Below, piece by piece: positions 1 to 9,001 of a stretch of 64,000 bases of DNA. This DNA comes from QUBU01 sp014337915. Lineage in GTDB: Bacteria > Pseudomonadota > Gammaproteobacteria > Steroidobacterales > GCA-2729495. Under the pieces are notes generated by a model that saw only the letters and a program-made list of their open reading frames with translations, searched no databases and had not been told where the DNA came from. Within the stretch, counting starts at the first letter, position 1; every line of letters begins with the position of its first letter. The DNA lies in the NCBI GenBank assembly GCA_030263395.1, contig SZOW01000004.1, positions 62,001 to 126,000 of the forward strand, written 5' to 3'. The position numbers were made by a program, and so were the translations under genes.

Positions 1-230
1 GTTCCTGGAATCGCAGCAAGGAAGCGGGGCGTACCGGCTACCGTGTAACACTGGTGCGCCTGAAGCAGGGCAAGGCCGTCAGCTACGAGCCTTTCATCGA
101 GGGCTTCCTCGATGGCGAAGAGGTCCTCGGCCGGCCGGTGGACCTGCTGGTCGCCGCCGATGGGGCCTTGCTGGTGAGCGACGACACGGCGGGTGCGATC
201 TACCGCATCAGCTATCGCAAGACTGAATGA
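1..230 (+). CDS. PQQ-dependent sugar dehydrogenase-type protein, C-terminal end (partial)
   Basis: Only the last 75 or so codons are inside the window, in the frame that ends with TGA at 228-230. The translation (including RPVDLLVAADGALLVSDD and GAIYRISY before the stop) matches the closing blades of the L-sorbosone dehydrogenase/YliI family of soluble PQQ-dependent beta-propeller dehydrogenases, which oxidise sugars in the periplasm. The catalytic His/Arg residues and any signal peptide lie outside the window, so substrate cannot be judged. Its stop overlaps the first possible sppA start by 4 bases (ATGA), suggesting co-transcription. Confidence 0.75.
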   Translation, partial: SWNRSKEAGRTGYRVTLVRLKQGKAVSYEPFIEGFLDGEEVLGRPVDLLVAADGALLVSDDTAGAIYRISYRKTE

Positions 231-2113
231 AGGAACTACCGGGGTTTCCGATGGCCAAGCGCAATATCGTCCTGCGTCTCCTGGGCGGCATCTGGCAGGG
301 GCTCAATGCCTTGCGGCGGGTGCTGCACCTGATCCTGCTGCTGGTGATATTCGGCGTACTTCTTGCCGGCGTATCCGGGCCGCCGGTGCAGGTGCCGGAT
401 TCGGCGGCGCTGCTGGTGGATCCGCAGGGCGAGCTCGTGGAACAGCTTGCCGGTGATCCCCTGGATCGGCTACTGGGTGAGGTGCAGGGTGACGGTGTGC
501 GCGAGGTGCTTCTGCGGGACCTGGTGGACAGCCTCGAGGCTGCGGCCACCGATGACCGGATCAAGATGGTGGTCCTGCGGCTGGAAGGTCTGGAGGCTGG
601 CGGGCTGCCGGAGCTCAAGGCAGTCGCCAGGGCCATCGGCAAGGTGCGCGCCGCCGGCAAGAAGGTCGTGGCGCTGGGCGATTCCTACGAACAGGGCCAG
701 TACTATCTTGCGGCGCAGGCCGACGAGGTCTACCTCAATGAGTTGGGGATGGTGTACGTGGACGGGTTCGGTTACTACCGTACGTTTCTCAAGTCCGTCC
801 TCGACAAGCTGCGCATCGACATCAACGTGTTCCGGGTGGGCGAGTACAAGTCGTTTGTGGAACCCTTCATCCGTGACGACATGTCCGAGGACGACAAACG
901 CGCAAGCCGCCAGTGGCTGCAGTCGATGTGGAGTGCGTACCAGCGTGACATCGTCGCCGCGCGCAAGCTCGAGCCCGGTGCCCTGGATGACTACGCCAAC
1001 AATTTTGCGGCCTATCTCCAGGCTGCCGGGGGCTCCGCCTCGCGTGCCGCGAAGGATCGCCACCTGGTGGACGACCTGATGAGCCGCCAGGACTTCCGCG
1101 AATACATGATCGGCCAGGTCGGGGAAGGCGACGAGCTGGGCACTGACGGCTACAACAGCATCGACTACCGCCAGTACCTGACCACCCTGCGCCGCAGCCG
1201 CCCCGGGCTCGGGCATGAAGACAGCGTCGGTGTCATCGTCGCCTCGGGCCAGATCGTGGACGGCGAGGCGCCACCAGGCGAGGTGGGTGGCGATACGCTG
1301 GCTGGGCTCATCCGGGAGGCCAGCGAAGACGACTCCATCAAGGCCGTTGTCCTGCGGGTGGATAGCCCCGGGGGCAGCATGTTCGCCTCCGAGGTGGTGC
1401 TGGATGAGTTGCGTGCGCTCAAGGCCACCGGCAAGCCGCTGGTGGTATCGATGGGCGGCCTGGCGGCCTCCGGCGGGTACTACATCTCGATGGCGGCCGA
1501 TGAGATCTGGGCCGATGAAACGACCATCACCGGCTCCATCGGCGTGGGCGCAGTGGTGCCCACGGTCGATCGCGGACTCGATGCACTGGGTATTCACGTC
1601 GATGGCTTCGGCACCACGCGCCTGTCAGGCCAGTTGCGCCCGGATCGGCCATTGGGCACGGAAGCCCGCGATGTCCTGCAGCAGACCGTGCAGGATGCCT
1701 ACCGGATCTTCATCAACAGCGTTGCCGAGGCCCGCAGGATGGATCCCGAGCGGGTCGATGCCATCGCCCGTGGCCGTGTCTGGATCGGCAGCGATGCCAG
1801 GGACCTGGGCCTGGTGGATTCCCTGGGCGACCTGCCCGCGGCCATCGATGCGGCAGCCCGACGGGCTGGCCTGGAGAGCGGGGCCTTTGCCGTGCAGTAC
1901 GTCGAGCCGGAACTGGCATGGCCGGCGCGGCTGCTGGAGCAGTACTCCGTACGATTGCTCGAGAACGGCAGGCGCATGGGGCTCCGGATCGGCCACCGCG
2001 AGGCGGCTGGCCTCGATCGCCTGAAACTGGAGGCGCAGCGTCAGCTTGGGGCGCTCAGCGCATTCAACGACCCACGCGGCATCTACATGCTGTGCTCCTG
2101 CGCAGCCAACTGA
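227..2113 (+). CDS. sppA: Signal peptide peptidase SppA, 67K type
   Basis: Inner-membrane serine protease that degrades signal peptides left after secretion. The 628-residue protein has the tandem-domain architecture of the long (67K) SppA class: one N-terminal membrane segment at about residues 25-48, then two S49 domains. The Ser/Lys dyad is split between domains as in E. coli: Lys208 in GEYKSFVEP and Ser415 in GGLAASGGYY, followed by the ITGSIGV region. Translation may start at 227 (overlapping the upstream stop) or at the in-frame ATG at 251 (MAKRN, 620 residues). It converges on sixA with 38 bases between stops. Confidence 0.95.
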   Translation: MKELPGFPMAKRNIVLRLLGGIWQGLNALRRVLHLILLLVIFGVLLAGVSGPPVQVPDSAALLVDPQGELVEQLAGDPLDRLLGEVQGDGVREVLLRDLVDSLEAAATDDRIKMVVLRLEGLEAGGLPELKAVARAIGKVRAAGKKVVALGDSYEQGQYYLAAQADEVYLNELGMVYVDGFGYYRTFLKSVLDKLRIDINVFRVGEYKSFVEPFIRDDMSEDDKRASRQWLQSMWSAYQRDIVAARKLEPGALDDYANNFAAYLQAAGGSASRAAKDRHLVDDLMSRQDFREYMIGQVGEGDELGTDGYNSIDYRQYLTTLRRSRPGLGHEDSVGVIVASGQIVDGEAPPGEVGGDTLAGLIREASEDDSIKAVVLRVDSPGGSMFASEVVLDELRALKATGKPLVVSMGGLAASGGYYISMAADEIWADETTITGSIGVGAVVPTVDRGLDALGIHVDGFGTTRLSGQLRPDRPLGTEARDVLQQTVQDAYRIFINSVAEARRMDPERVDAIARGRVWIGSDARDLGLVDSLGDLPAAIDAAARRAGLESGAFAVQYVEPELAWPARLLEQYSVRLLENGRRMGLRIGHREAAGLDRLKLEAQRQLGALSAFNDPRGIYMLCSCAAN

Positions 2114-2151
2114 AGGCAGTGATGTCCGTATCCTGCCCCCGGCGGCGCCCC

Positions 2152-2673
2152 TCAGTCGCCGCGCAGGCCCTGCAGAGCATGTGCCTTCGGAGAGTCGAAC
2201 AGGGATAGCCTGGCGCCGGCGCCCAGCCTGGACCAGCTGGTGATTTCAGCTTCGATGACGACCATCCCGCAGGTCGGCACGTTGTCGATCGCGGCACCGG
2301 TGAGCTGGTTGGCGAGTTCGGTAATACCCGGGTTGTGGCCGCAGAGCAGGATATCGCTGAAGCTATTGTCCTGGCGGGCGATGACCTGCAGCATCTCCTG
2401 CGGCGAAGCGAGGTAGAGGTCTGGTTCGCGCTGCAGGAACTCGAGCGGGTAGCCGATCTCCCGCGCCACCAGCCGTGCGGTCTGCAGCGCCCGTGTTGCG
2501 GGGCTGGTGACGATCAGCGACGGGCGGATACCGGCGGCGACCAGCCGGCGGCCCATGCGGGGCGCATCCTGCCTGCCACGGTCATTGAGCGGCCGGTCGC
2601 GGTCGGCCACTTCGCCAGCTGGCGGCTGTGCCTTGGCGTGGCGCAGCAGGGTGATGCGCTTGACGGCAGGCAT
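2152..2673 (-). CDS. sixA: Phosphohistidine phosphatase SixA
   Basis: Histidine phosphatase superfamily (phosphoglycerate mutase-like) enzyme that dephosphorylates phosphohistidine on signalling proteins such as HPt domains. The N-terminus carries the signature LLRHAKA with the phospho-accepting His12. The second catalytic histidine is in LLCGHNPGI. Length (173) is slightly above E. coli SixA (161). It starts 7 bases after the sufT stop, so it appears to be the last gene of the SUF operon, an unusual partner with no obvious link to Fe-S assembly. Family assignment is firm; the physiological target is unknown. Confidence 0.9.
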   Translation of the reverse strand: MPAVKRITLLRHAKAQPPAGEVADRDRPLNDRGRQDAPRMGRRLVAAGIRPSLIVTSPATRALQTARLVAREIGYPLEFLQREPDLYLASPQEMLQVIARQDNSFSDILLCGHNPGITELANQLTGAAIDNVPTCGMVVIEAEITSWSRLGAGARLSLFDSPKAHALQGLRGD

Positions 2674-2680
2674 CGGGCAG

Positions 2681-3235
2681 CTACAACAGGCCGGCCTCGA
2701 GGCGCGCTTCCTCCGACATCATGCTCATGCTCCAGGGCGGGTCGAAAACCAGTTCGACGTCCACACTGCCCACGGTCGGCAGCTGGCGGACCTTGTCGCG
2801 GACTTCCTCCACCAGGACTTCACCCATGCCACAACCCGGTGCGGTCACCGTCATCTTGATGTGGACCGACCTGCTGTCGGTTTCCGCGGACTTTTCAATC
2901 CGGCATTCATAGACGAGGCCAAGGTCGACGATGTTGATTGGGATCTCGGGGTCGTACACCGTGCGCATCTGGTCGAGGACCAGCTGCTCGAACTCGCCAT
3001 CAGTCGCACCCGGCCGGAGTTCAGGGGGCTGCGCCGGTTCCTTGCCGAGGGCGTCGGCATCGCGGCCCGCCACCCGGTAGAGGTTACCCTCGAAATACAC
3101 GGTGAAGCTGCCGCCCATGGCCTGGGTGATATAGACCAACGAGTCCTTCGGCAGGCGGTTGGGGATGCCTGCCGGGACGCTCAGGGTGTCCACGTCCCGC
3201 CTCAGGACCACGGGTTCATTGTCGTTGCCAAACAT
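2681..3235 (-). CDS. sufT: Fe-S assembly factor SufT (MIP18/DUF59 family)
   Basis: Accessory protein of the SUF system, thought to help maturation of Fe-S proteins. The 184-residue protein has a family-specific N-terminal part (about 1-85) followed by the MIP18/DUF59 domain, shown by the conserved YDPEIPINIVDLGLVY at about 93-108 and by the conserved cysteine in TAPGCGMGEV. Spacing of 10 bases after sufU supports one transcript. It occupies its usual place after sufU in SUF operons of this layout. Its exact biochemical role is not settled for the family. Confidence 0.93.
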   Translation of the reverse strand: MFGNDNEPVVLRRDVDTLSVPAGIPNRLPKDSLVYITQAMGGSFTVYFEGNLYRVAGRDADALGKEPAQPPELRPGATDGEFEQLVLDQMRTVYDPEIPINIVDLGLVYECRIEKSAETDSRSVHIKMTVTAPGCGMGEVLVEEVRDKVRQLPTVGSVDVELVFDPPWSMSMMSEEARLEAGLL

Positions 3236-3245
3236 GATTGCTTCG

Positions 3246-3695
3246 TTACTCCGTGCTCACGGGAGACGGTGAGCCTTCCAGCGCGGCACCCAGCGTCCGC
3301 CAGGGCAGGGTTGCGCAGCGTACGCGGGCCGGGTAGTTGCGCACCCCGGCCAGGGCCGCCAGGTCGCCAGGCAGGTCCCCATCCGGGCTGTTGAATGCAG
3401 CGGCCACCTCGCGTGCCAGCCGCTGGACCTCGGCTGGTGGCAGGCCACGCACGAGGTCGGTCAGCATCGATGACGATGCAAGGGAGATGGCACAGCCGCA
3501 GGCGTCGAAGCTGATGTCGGCGACGACACCGTCGGCCTCGCGCAGAAAAAGCGTAACCTGGTCGCCGCACAGCGGATTGTTGCCCGTGGCCTGCCGGTCG
3601 GGCCGCTCCATCCGCCGGAAATTGTGCGGCTGACGGCTGTGCTCCAGCACCGTGGCCTGGTAAAGGCGCGCCAGTGGTTCAGCGGGCTTCGGCAT
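3246..3695 (-). CDS. sufU: SUF scaffold/sulfur-relay protein SufU
   Basis: IscU-fold protein of the SUF type that accepts persulfide sulfur from SufS. Conserved ligands are visible: Cys and Asp in NPLCGDQV, Cys in DACGCAIS and the third Cys in RVRCATLPW. The long insertion before the third cysteine separates SufU from IscU. Length 149 is typical. The start codon overlaps the last base of the sufS stop (TAATG/TGATG-type junction), so translation is probably coupled. No sufE is present in the operon, consistent with SufU taking that sulfur-acceptor job. Confidence 0.95.
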   Translation of the reverse strand: MPKPAEPLARLYQATVLEHSRQPHNFRRMERPDRQATGNNPLCGDQVTLFLREADGVVADISFDACGCAISLASSSMLTDLVRGLPPAEVQRLAREVAAAFNSPDGDLPGDLAALAGVRNYPARVRCATLPWRTLGAALEGSPSPVSTE

Positions 3696-4951
3696 CAGGC
3701 CAGCATCCTGCGGGCGACCTCGACCGCGGCCACCAGCTGGTCGACTTCGCGGCGGGTGTTGTAGAACGCAAATGACGCCCGCGCCGTGCCGCCAACGCCA
3801 AAGAAGTCCATGACCGGCATGGCGCAGTGATGGCCGGCGCGGATGGCGACTCCCTGGTGATCGAGGACGGTGCCCAGGTCATGCGGGTGGATGCCTTCGA
3901 TGTTGAACGACAGGACACCGGCCTTTTCCTGCGCCTCACCGATGAGCTGCACGCCGGGCAGGGCGGCGATGGCGCGGGTCGCCTGCTCCAGCAGTGCCGC
4001 TTCGTGCTGCGCGATGCGATCCATGCCGACCTGTTCCAGGTAGGCGATTGCTGCCCCCAGTCCGACCGCGCCCGCTACGTCCGGCGTGCCGGCCTCGAAC
4101 TTGTAGGGCAACTCGTTGTACTCGGTGTGATCGAAGGACACCGACAGGATCATGTCGCCACCGCCCTGGAAGGGCGGCAGCCGCTCGAGCCATTCACGCC
4201 TGCCGTACAGCACGCCAATACCGGTCGGACCGCACATCTTGTGGCCCGAGAATGCGTAGAAGTCGCAACCGAGGCCCTGGACGTCCACCTTCTGATGGGC
4301 GACCGCCTGGGCGCCGTCCAGGAGGACCGGAATGCCCAGGGCGTGGGCCGCGGCGGTGATCTCGGCGACCGGGTTCACCGTGCCGAGCGCATTGGAAACG
4401 TGGGCCATGGCGACCAGCCGCGTACGCCGATTGAGCAGGCGGTGGAACTCGTCGAGGCGCAGTTCGCCGCTCCTGGTGATCGGCACCACCCGGAGGCGGG
4501 CGCCGGTTCGCTGGCAGGCCAGCTGCCAGGGGACGATGTTCGAGTGATGCTCCATGTGGGAGATCAGGATCTCGTCGCCGGGCTGGAGGGTCTCGCGGAG
4601 CGTGTAGGCCACGAGGTTGATCGCTTCCGTGGCGCCGCGCGTGAAGATGATCTCCGCACGTTCCGCGGCGTTCAGGAAGCGTCGGGCTGCTTCACGCCCT
4701 GCTTCCTGGGCTTCGGTGGCCCGATGACTCAGGGCATGGACCCCGCGATGCACGTTGGCGTGGTCGTGCTCGTAGTAGTGCCGGATGGCGTCGAGGACAC
4801 TGCGCGGCCGCTGGTAGGAGGCTGCGTTGTCGAGGTAGGCGAGGGGATAGCCGTTGATTTCCTGGTGCAGGATCGGGAAATCCCGCCGGATGCGCTCGAC
4901 GTCCAGCAGGTCCCGGGCCGTAACGCCGGCTGGCTGGCTGTAGGCATTCAT
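3695..4951 (-). CDS. sufS: Cysteine desulfurase SufS
   Basis: PLP-dependent group II cysteine desulfurase that takes sulfur from L-cysteine for Fe-S cluster assembly. The PLP lysine is Lys238 in SGHKMCGPTGIG; the persulfide-carrying cysteine is Cys376 in RAGHHCAMP, in the short loop typical of SufS/CsdA rather than IscS. HMEHHSNIVPW at about 132-142 is the conserved PLP-stacking region. The 418-residue length is normal. Start overlaps the sufD stop by 4 bases (ATGA). Confidence 0.97.
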   Translation of the reverse strand: MNAYSQPAGVTARDLLDVERIRRDFPILHQEINGYPLAYLDNAASYQRPRSVLDAIRHYYEHDHANVHRGVHALSHRATEAQEAGREAARRFLNAAERAEIIFTRGATEAINLVAYTLRETLQPGDEILISHMEHHSNIVPWQLACQRTGARLRVVPITRSGELRLDEFHRLLNRRTRLVAMAHVSNALGTVNPVAEITAAAHALGIPVLLDGAQAVAHQKVDVQGLGCDFYAFSGHKMCGPTGIGVLYGRREWLERLPPFQGGGDMILSVSFDHTEYNELPYKFEAGTPDVAGAVGLGAAIAYLEQVGMDRIAQHEAALLEQATRAIAALPGVQLIGEAQEKAGVLSFNIEGIHPHDLGTVLDHQGVAIRAGHHCAMPVMDFFGVGGTARASFAFYNTRREVDQLVAAVEVARRMLA

Positions 4952-6270
4952 GGCGCAGTACCGACGTCAGCGAGATCCGGCAGCCGGGAGCCGAGCAGCC
5001 CGACGACGTGGTCCACGAGGCTGTCCACCGGCAACTGCCCGATGATTTCGCGGGCGAAGGCGGCAATGAGCATGCGCCTTGCCTCGTCGGCACCGATGCC
5101 CCGGGAGCGAAGGTAGAAGATGGAGGCAGGATCCAGCCGGCCGGTGGTCGCACCGTGGGCGCACTTGACGTCGTCGGCGTAGATCTCCAGTTCCGGCTTG
5201 GTATCGATTTCCGCCTGCCGTGAAAGCAGGAGATTCTCGTTGCGCAGCACGGCGTCCGCCTTGTCGGCCCCGCGATGCACCAGGATCTTGCCATTGAAGA
5301 TACCGCGACCGGCGCCATCGGCGATGCCGCGGAAGTGCTCGCTGCAGCGGGTGCGCACCGCCCGGTGATCGACGCGTGTCTGGTTGTCGACGTGCCGCCG
5401 GCCATCGGCGAAGAACAGCCCATGGATGTCAGTGCTGGCGCCAGGTCCGTCCAGGGACACCCGCAGGTCGTTCCGCGTGAGCTGCCCGCCGAGGTCGATG
5501 CCGAAGAGGCTGGCTTCGGCTCCGGCCTGCAGGCTGATGCGCTGCATGGCCACGTGGAAGGCTGCATCTGCCCCGTCCTGCAGCCTGATATAGGTCAGAC
5601 GGGAATCCCGTTCACAGATGATGTCGGTCACGGAGTTTGCGGCACTCGCGCCAGTGCCCGCCTGCTGCTCGATGAGAGTACAGCTGCTGCCAGGTCGCAG
5701 GCGCAGGACGAGGCGATTGTGCGCCATCCGTTCCGGGCCGGATCCGTGGATGATGAAAAGCGGCCCTGTGGCAGTCACTCCGGCTGCGACTTCGATGGCC
5801 AGGCCGTCCGAGAGCATGGCCGCATTCAGGGACGCGAGGGCATTGTCATTCTCCCTGCTGTCGCCTTCCAGGCTGGCCTCCCAGGCCAACCGGCCCTGGG
5901 CGCCATCCAGCCTGTGGAGCGTCACTCCGTCGGGTGGCGTGAGCCGCGACACTGCGGGCAACAGCGTCCCGGCGTCAAAGACCGCTACCATGCCCATTCC
6001 TGCGGGAACGGGCTGGTCGCCAGCGGTGGGCGGCGGCGAGGGCAGGGCAGATCCGGATTGTGCAGGCGACAGTCGCAGGCTCCGCTCGGCGTACTCGCGC
6101 AGATCCGTGTAGCGCCAGTCCTCCAGGCGGAGTGAGGGAATCCCGGCTTGCTGAAAGCGCCGGAGCGCGGCAGCACGCAGGGGCTGCAGCCATTCGGGAC
6201 CGGGGCGCAGCGCTGCTCCGGCTGCAGCAGCTGCGGCCAGGCCGCTTGCGAGGTCTGGTCTCGCGCTCAT
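4948..6270 (-). CDS. sufD: Fe-S cluster assembly protein SufD
   Basis: Component of the SufBC2D scaffold complex that assembles Fe-S clusters in the cytoplasm. The 440-residue protein has the variable helical N-terminus and the C-terminal beta-helix core of the SufB/SufD family, ending with the conserved KCAHGATTGRLDPASIFYLRSRG block and its nearly invariant histidine. It sits between sufC (6 bases away) and sufS (4-base overlap). SufD is less conserved than SufB; the position and the C-terminal motif make the call secure. Confidence 0.95.
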   Translation of the reverse strand: MSARPDLASGLAAAAAAGAALRPGPEWLQPLRAAALRRFQQAGIPSLRLEDWRYTDLREYAERSLRLSPAQSGSALPSPPPTAGDQPVPAGMGMVAVFDAGTLLPAVSRLTPPDGVTLHRLDGAQGRLAWEASLEGDSRENDNALASLNAAMLSDGLAIEVAAGVTATGPLFIIHGSGPERMAHNRLVLRLRPGSSCTLIEQQAGTGASAANSVTDIICERDSRLTYIRLQDGADAAFHVAMQRISLQAGAEASLFGIDLGGQLTRNDLRVSLDGPGASTDIHGLFFADGRRHVDNQTRVDHRAVRTRCSEHFRGIADGAGRGIFNGKILVHRGADKADAVLRNENLLLSRQAEIDTKPELEIYADDVKCAHGATTGRLDPASIFYLRSRGIGADEARRMLIAAFAREIIGQLPVDSLVDHVVGLLGSRLPDLADVGTAP

Positions 6271-6276
6271 GCTGCT

Positions 6277-7029
6277 TCAGCCGCTGGCGGCCACGAGCCA
6301 GTCATAGCCCCGTGCCTCCAGGTCGAGCGCGAGCGAGCGGTCGCCGGTTCGCACGATGCGTCCGCCGGCCAGCACGTGCACGAAGTCCGGCTCGATGTGC
6401 GACAGCAGGCGCTGGTAGTGGGTGACCATGACGAAGCTGCGCTGGCCGTCACGAAGGCTGTTGACGCCATTGGCAACCACCTTTAGCGCGTCGATATCCA
6501 GGCCGGAGTCCGTCTCGTCCAGCACTGCGAGGGCAGGCTCCAGGATGGTCATCTGGAAAATCTCATTGCGCTTTTTCTCGCCGCCGGAGAAGCCCTCGTT
6601 CACCCCCCGGGACATGAACTGCTCCCCCATCTGCATCAGCCGTGCCTTCTCCCTGGCGAGGCGCATGAACTGCAGGGCATCGATCTCGGTCTCGCCGCGG
6701 TGCCGGCGCCGCGCATTCAGCGCCGCCCGCAGCAGGTAGATGTTGTTGACACCCGGAATCTCTACCGGGTACTGGAAGCCCAGGAAGAGCCCCTCGCGAG
6801 CCCGCTCCTCCGGGCTCATCGCCAGCAGATCCTTGCCGCGGAAAACCACGGTACCGGCGGTGACCTCGAAGCCCTCCCGGCCGGCCAGCACATGGGCCAG
6901 GGTGCTTTTGCCGGAACCGTTAGGGCCCATGATGGCGTGGACCTCGCCCGGGCCAACCCGCAGGGACAGGCCCTTGAGGATTGGCGTGCCGGCGGCGGTG
7001 GCGTGCAGGTTGTCGACTTCGAGCAGCAT
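6277..7029 (-). CDS. sufC: Fe-S assembly ATPase SufC
   Basis: ABC-type ATPase of the SufBC2D scaffold; its ATP-driven dimerisation reshapes the SufB-SufD core. Visible motifs are Walker A GPNGSGKST near residues 36-44, the signature FSGGEKKRNEI, and Walker B LAVLDETDSGLDIDAL. The ETDSGLD form with the adjacent salt-bridge region is characteristic of SufC. The 250-residue length is typical. It lies 24 bases downstream of sufB and 6 bases upstream of sufD. Confidence 0.97.
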   Translation of the reverse strand: MLLEVDNLHATAAGTPILKGLSLRVGPGEVHAIMGPNGSGKSTLAHVLAGREGFEVTAGTVVFRGKDLLAMSPEERAREGLFLGFQYPVEIPGVNNIYLLRAALNARRRHRGETEIDALQFMRLAREKARLMQMGEQFMSRGVNEGFSGGEKKRNEIFQMTILEPALAVLDETDSGLDIDALKVVANGVNSLRDGQRSFVMVTHYQRLLSHIEPDFVHVLAGGRIVRTGDRSLALDLEARGYDWLVAASG

Positions 7030-7053
7030 GATGCTTTGATTGCCGGGCTGTGG

Positions 7054-8499
7054 TCAGCCCACGGCTCCCTCCAGGCTGACACTCAACAGGTTCTGGGCCT
7101 CGACGGCGAATTCCATGGGCAGTTCGCGGAAGACCTGCTTGCAGAATCCGTTGACGATGAGGTTGACGGCGTCTTCTGCCGAGAGCCCGCGCTGCCGGCA
7201 GTAGAACAGCTGATCATCGGAGATCTTCGAGGTGGTCGCTTCGTGCTCGATGATGGCGCCCGGGTTGCGAATTTCCATGTACGGGAACGTGTGCGCCCCG
7301 CACAGCTTGCCGATCAGCAGCGAATCACACTGGGTGAAATTGCGGGCACCATCCGCCGACGGGAAGACCTTCACCAGTCCCCGGTAGGACTGCTGGGCAC
7401 GGCCGGCGGAAATCCCCTTGGAAACGATGGTGCTGCGCGTGTTCCGGCCAATATGGATCATCTTCGTGCCGGTATCGGCCTGCTGCAGGTTGTTCGTCAC
7501 CGCTACCGAGTAGAACTCGCCGACGGAATTGTCGCCCCGCAGGATGCAGCTCGGGTATTTCCAGGTGATGGCCGAGCCCGCTTCCACCTGGGTCCAGGAG
7601 ATCTTCGAATCCGCTCCCCGGCAGTCGCCGCGCTTGGTAACGAAGTTGTAGATGCCGCCGTTGCCCTGTTCGTCCCCCGGGTACCAGTTCTGCACGGTCG
7701 AGTACTTGATCTCTGCACCGCGCATGGCCACGAGTTCGACGACCGCTGCGTGGAGCTGGTTCTCGTCGCGCTGGGGAGCGGTGCAGCCTTCCAGATAGCT
7801 GACGTGGGAGCCTTCTTCGGCAATGATCAGGGTACGCTCGAACTGGCCGGTTTTCGCGGCATTGATGCGGAAGTAGGTAGACAACTCCATGGGGCAGCGC
7901 ACGCCCTTCGGCACGTAGACGAAGGAGCCGTCGGAGAATACCGCCGAGTTCAGCGTGGCGAAGTAGTTGTCGCGGTAGGGGACCACGCTGCCCAGGTATT
8001 CCTCGACAATGGCCGGGTGCCGGCGCACGGCCTCGGAGAACGAACAGAAGATGACGCCAGCCGCCGCCAGCTTCTCCTGGAACGTCGTCGTCACGGAAAC
8101 GCTGTCGAACACGGCATCCACGGCCACGCCTGCGAGCCGGGCGCGTTCATGGAGCGGGATGCCAAGCTTCTCGTAGGTTGCCAGCAGCTTGGGATCGACC
8201 TCCTCGATGCTGCGCGGGCCATCCTTGCGGGCCTTCGGCGCCGAGTAGTAGGAAATGGCCTGATAGTCGATTGGCGGATGATGCAGCTTGGCCCAGGACG
8301 GCTCCGCCTGGGTGAGCCAGTAGCGGAATGCCTTCAGGCGCCACTCCAGCAGGAACGCCGGTTCGTTCTTCTTGGCGGAAATCAGCCGGATGACGTCCTC
8401 GTCGAGCCCGGGCGGGACGGTGTCCGACTCGATGTCCGTGACAAAGCCATGGCGGTACTTCTGCCCAACCAGTTCCTCGATGGATCCGGGCTTGTTCAT
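7054..8499 (-). CDS. sufB: Fe-S cluster assembly scaffold SufB
   Basis: Core scaffold subunit of SufBC2D on which the nascent cluster is built. The 481-residue protein has the conserved MELSTYFRINA, GCTAP, and HIGRNTRS blocks and the C-terminal DDQLFYCRQRGLS with the cysteine equivalent to E. coli Cys405, a required sulfur acceptor. Its start overlaps the regulator stop by 4 bases. As the first structural gene it sets the order sufB-C-D-S-U-T, different from E. coli sufABCDSE: no A-type carrier is seen here. Confidence 0.97.
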   Translation of the reverse strand: MNKPGSIEELVGQKYRHGFVTDIESDTVPPGLDEDVIRLISAKKNEPAFLLEWRLKAFRYWLTQAEPSWAKLHHPPIDYQAISYYSAPKARKDGPRSIEEVDPKLLATYEKLGIPLHERARLAGVAVDAVFDSVSVTTTFQEKLAAAGVIFCSFSEAVRRHPAIVEEYLGSVVPYRDNYFATLNSAVFSDGSFVYVPKGVRCPMELSTYFRINAAKTGQFERTLIIAEEGSHVSYLEGCTAPQRDENQLHAAVVELVAMRGAEIKYSTVQNWYPGDEQGNGGIYNFVTKRGDCRGADSKISWTQVEAGSAITWKYPSCILRGDNSVGEFYSVAVTNNLQQADTGTKMIHIGRNTRSTIVSKGISAGRAQQSYRGLVKVFPSADGARNFTQCDSLLIGKLCGAHTFPYMEIRNPGAIIEHEATTSKISDDQLFYCRQRGLSAEDAVNLIVNGFCKQVFRELPMEFAVEAQNLLSVSLEGAVG

Positions 8500-8963
8500 C
8501 GACCGTACCTCACCAGGGTCCGGGTGATGCCCCGCGTGAGGCCCGCGACCGGCAGGTCACGGGCGGGCCTTGCCAGGTCGGCCAGGCTGATGTCGTCCAG
8601 GGCCGAGCGGATAGCCCGGTTGATCTTCTGCCAGGCACCGCCCACCTGGCAGAGCGCCTCGAGCTCGCACTGGCTGTCCTCGTGACTGCACTCGGTGATT
8701 GCTACCGGGCCGTCGAGGACGTCGAGGATGTCGGCCGCACTGATCTCGCTGGCGGGCCGGCCGAGGCAGTAGCCTCCGTCCGCGCCCCGGGCCGAAATGA
8801 CGAGGCCTGAGCGGGTCAGCAGCTTGAGGATCTTCTGTACCGTAGGCAGCGCGACGTGAACGCCGGCAGCGACATCGCTGGCGGAACACAGTTTCCCGCC
8901 ACGTCCCGCGAGGTGGACGAGGATCATCGTGCCGTAGTCGGTCAGGCGGCTGATACGTAGCAT
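8496..8963 (-). CDS. Rrf2-family SUF operon regulator
   Basis: Winged-helix transcription factor of the Rrf2/IscR family, of the type annotated as SUF system Fe-S cluster assembly regulator. The chosen ATG at 8963 gives MLRISRLTDYGT, the usual start, and 155 residues; an in-frame upstream ATG at 9026 would run through the promoter and is unlikely. Cys92, Cys99 and Cys105 (ECSHEDSQCELEALC) sit where IscR has its [2Fe-2S] ligands. First gene of the SUF operon. A perfect palindrome over its own promoter suggests autoregulation by cluster status. Confidence 0.92.
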   Translation of the reverse strand: MLRISRLTDYGTMILVHLAGRGGKLCSASDVAAGVHVALPTVQKILKLLTRSGLVISARGADGGYCLGRPASEISAADILDVLDGPVAITECSHEDSQCELEALCQVGGAWQKINRAIRSALDDISLADLARPARDLPVAGLTRGITRTLVRYGR

Positions 8964-8986
8964 GCAGGCGGTCCGGAAATCATATG

Positions 8987-9001
8987 GGACTATAATAGTC
9001 C
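8987..9001. promoter_or_regulatory. Palindromic operator over the SUF promoter (IscR type-1-like core)
   Basis: GGACTATAATAGTCC is a perfect 7-bp inverted repeat around one base. Its core GACT-N5-AGTC with an AT-only centre matches the core of the type-1 IscR site; the flanks match only weakly. It lies 24 bases upstream of the Rrf2-family regulator start and covers the -10 element of the leftward promoter. Inferred role: binding site for the regulator encoded immediately downstream. Confidence 0.75.

Noticed and set aside
6700..8685. A 661-codon open frame antisense to sufB and sufC
   Set aside because: Covers the complementary strand of two secure genes and has no recognisable motif.
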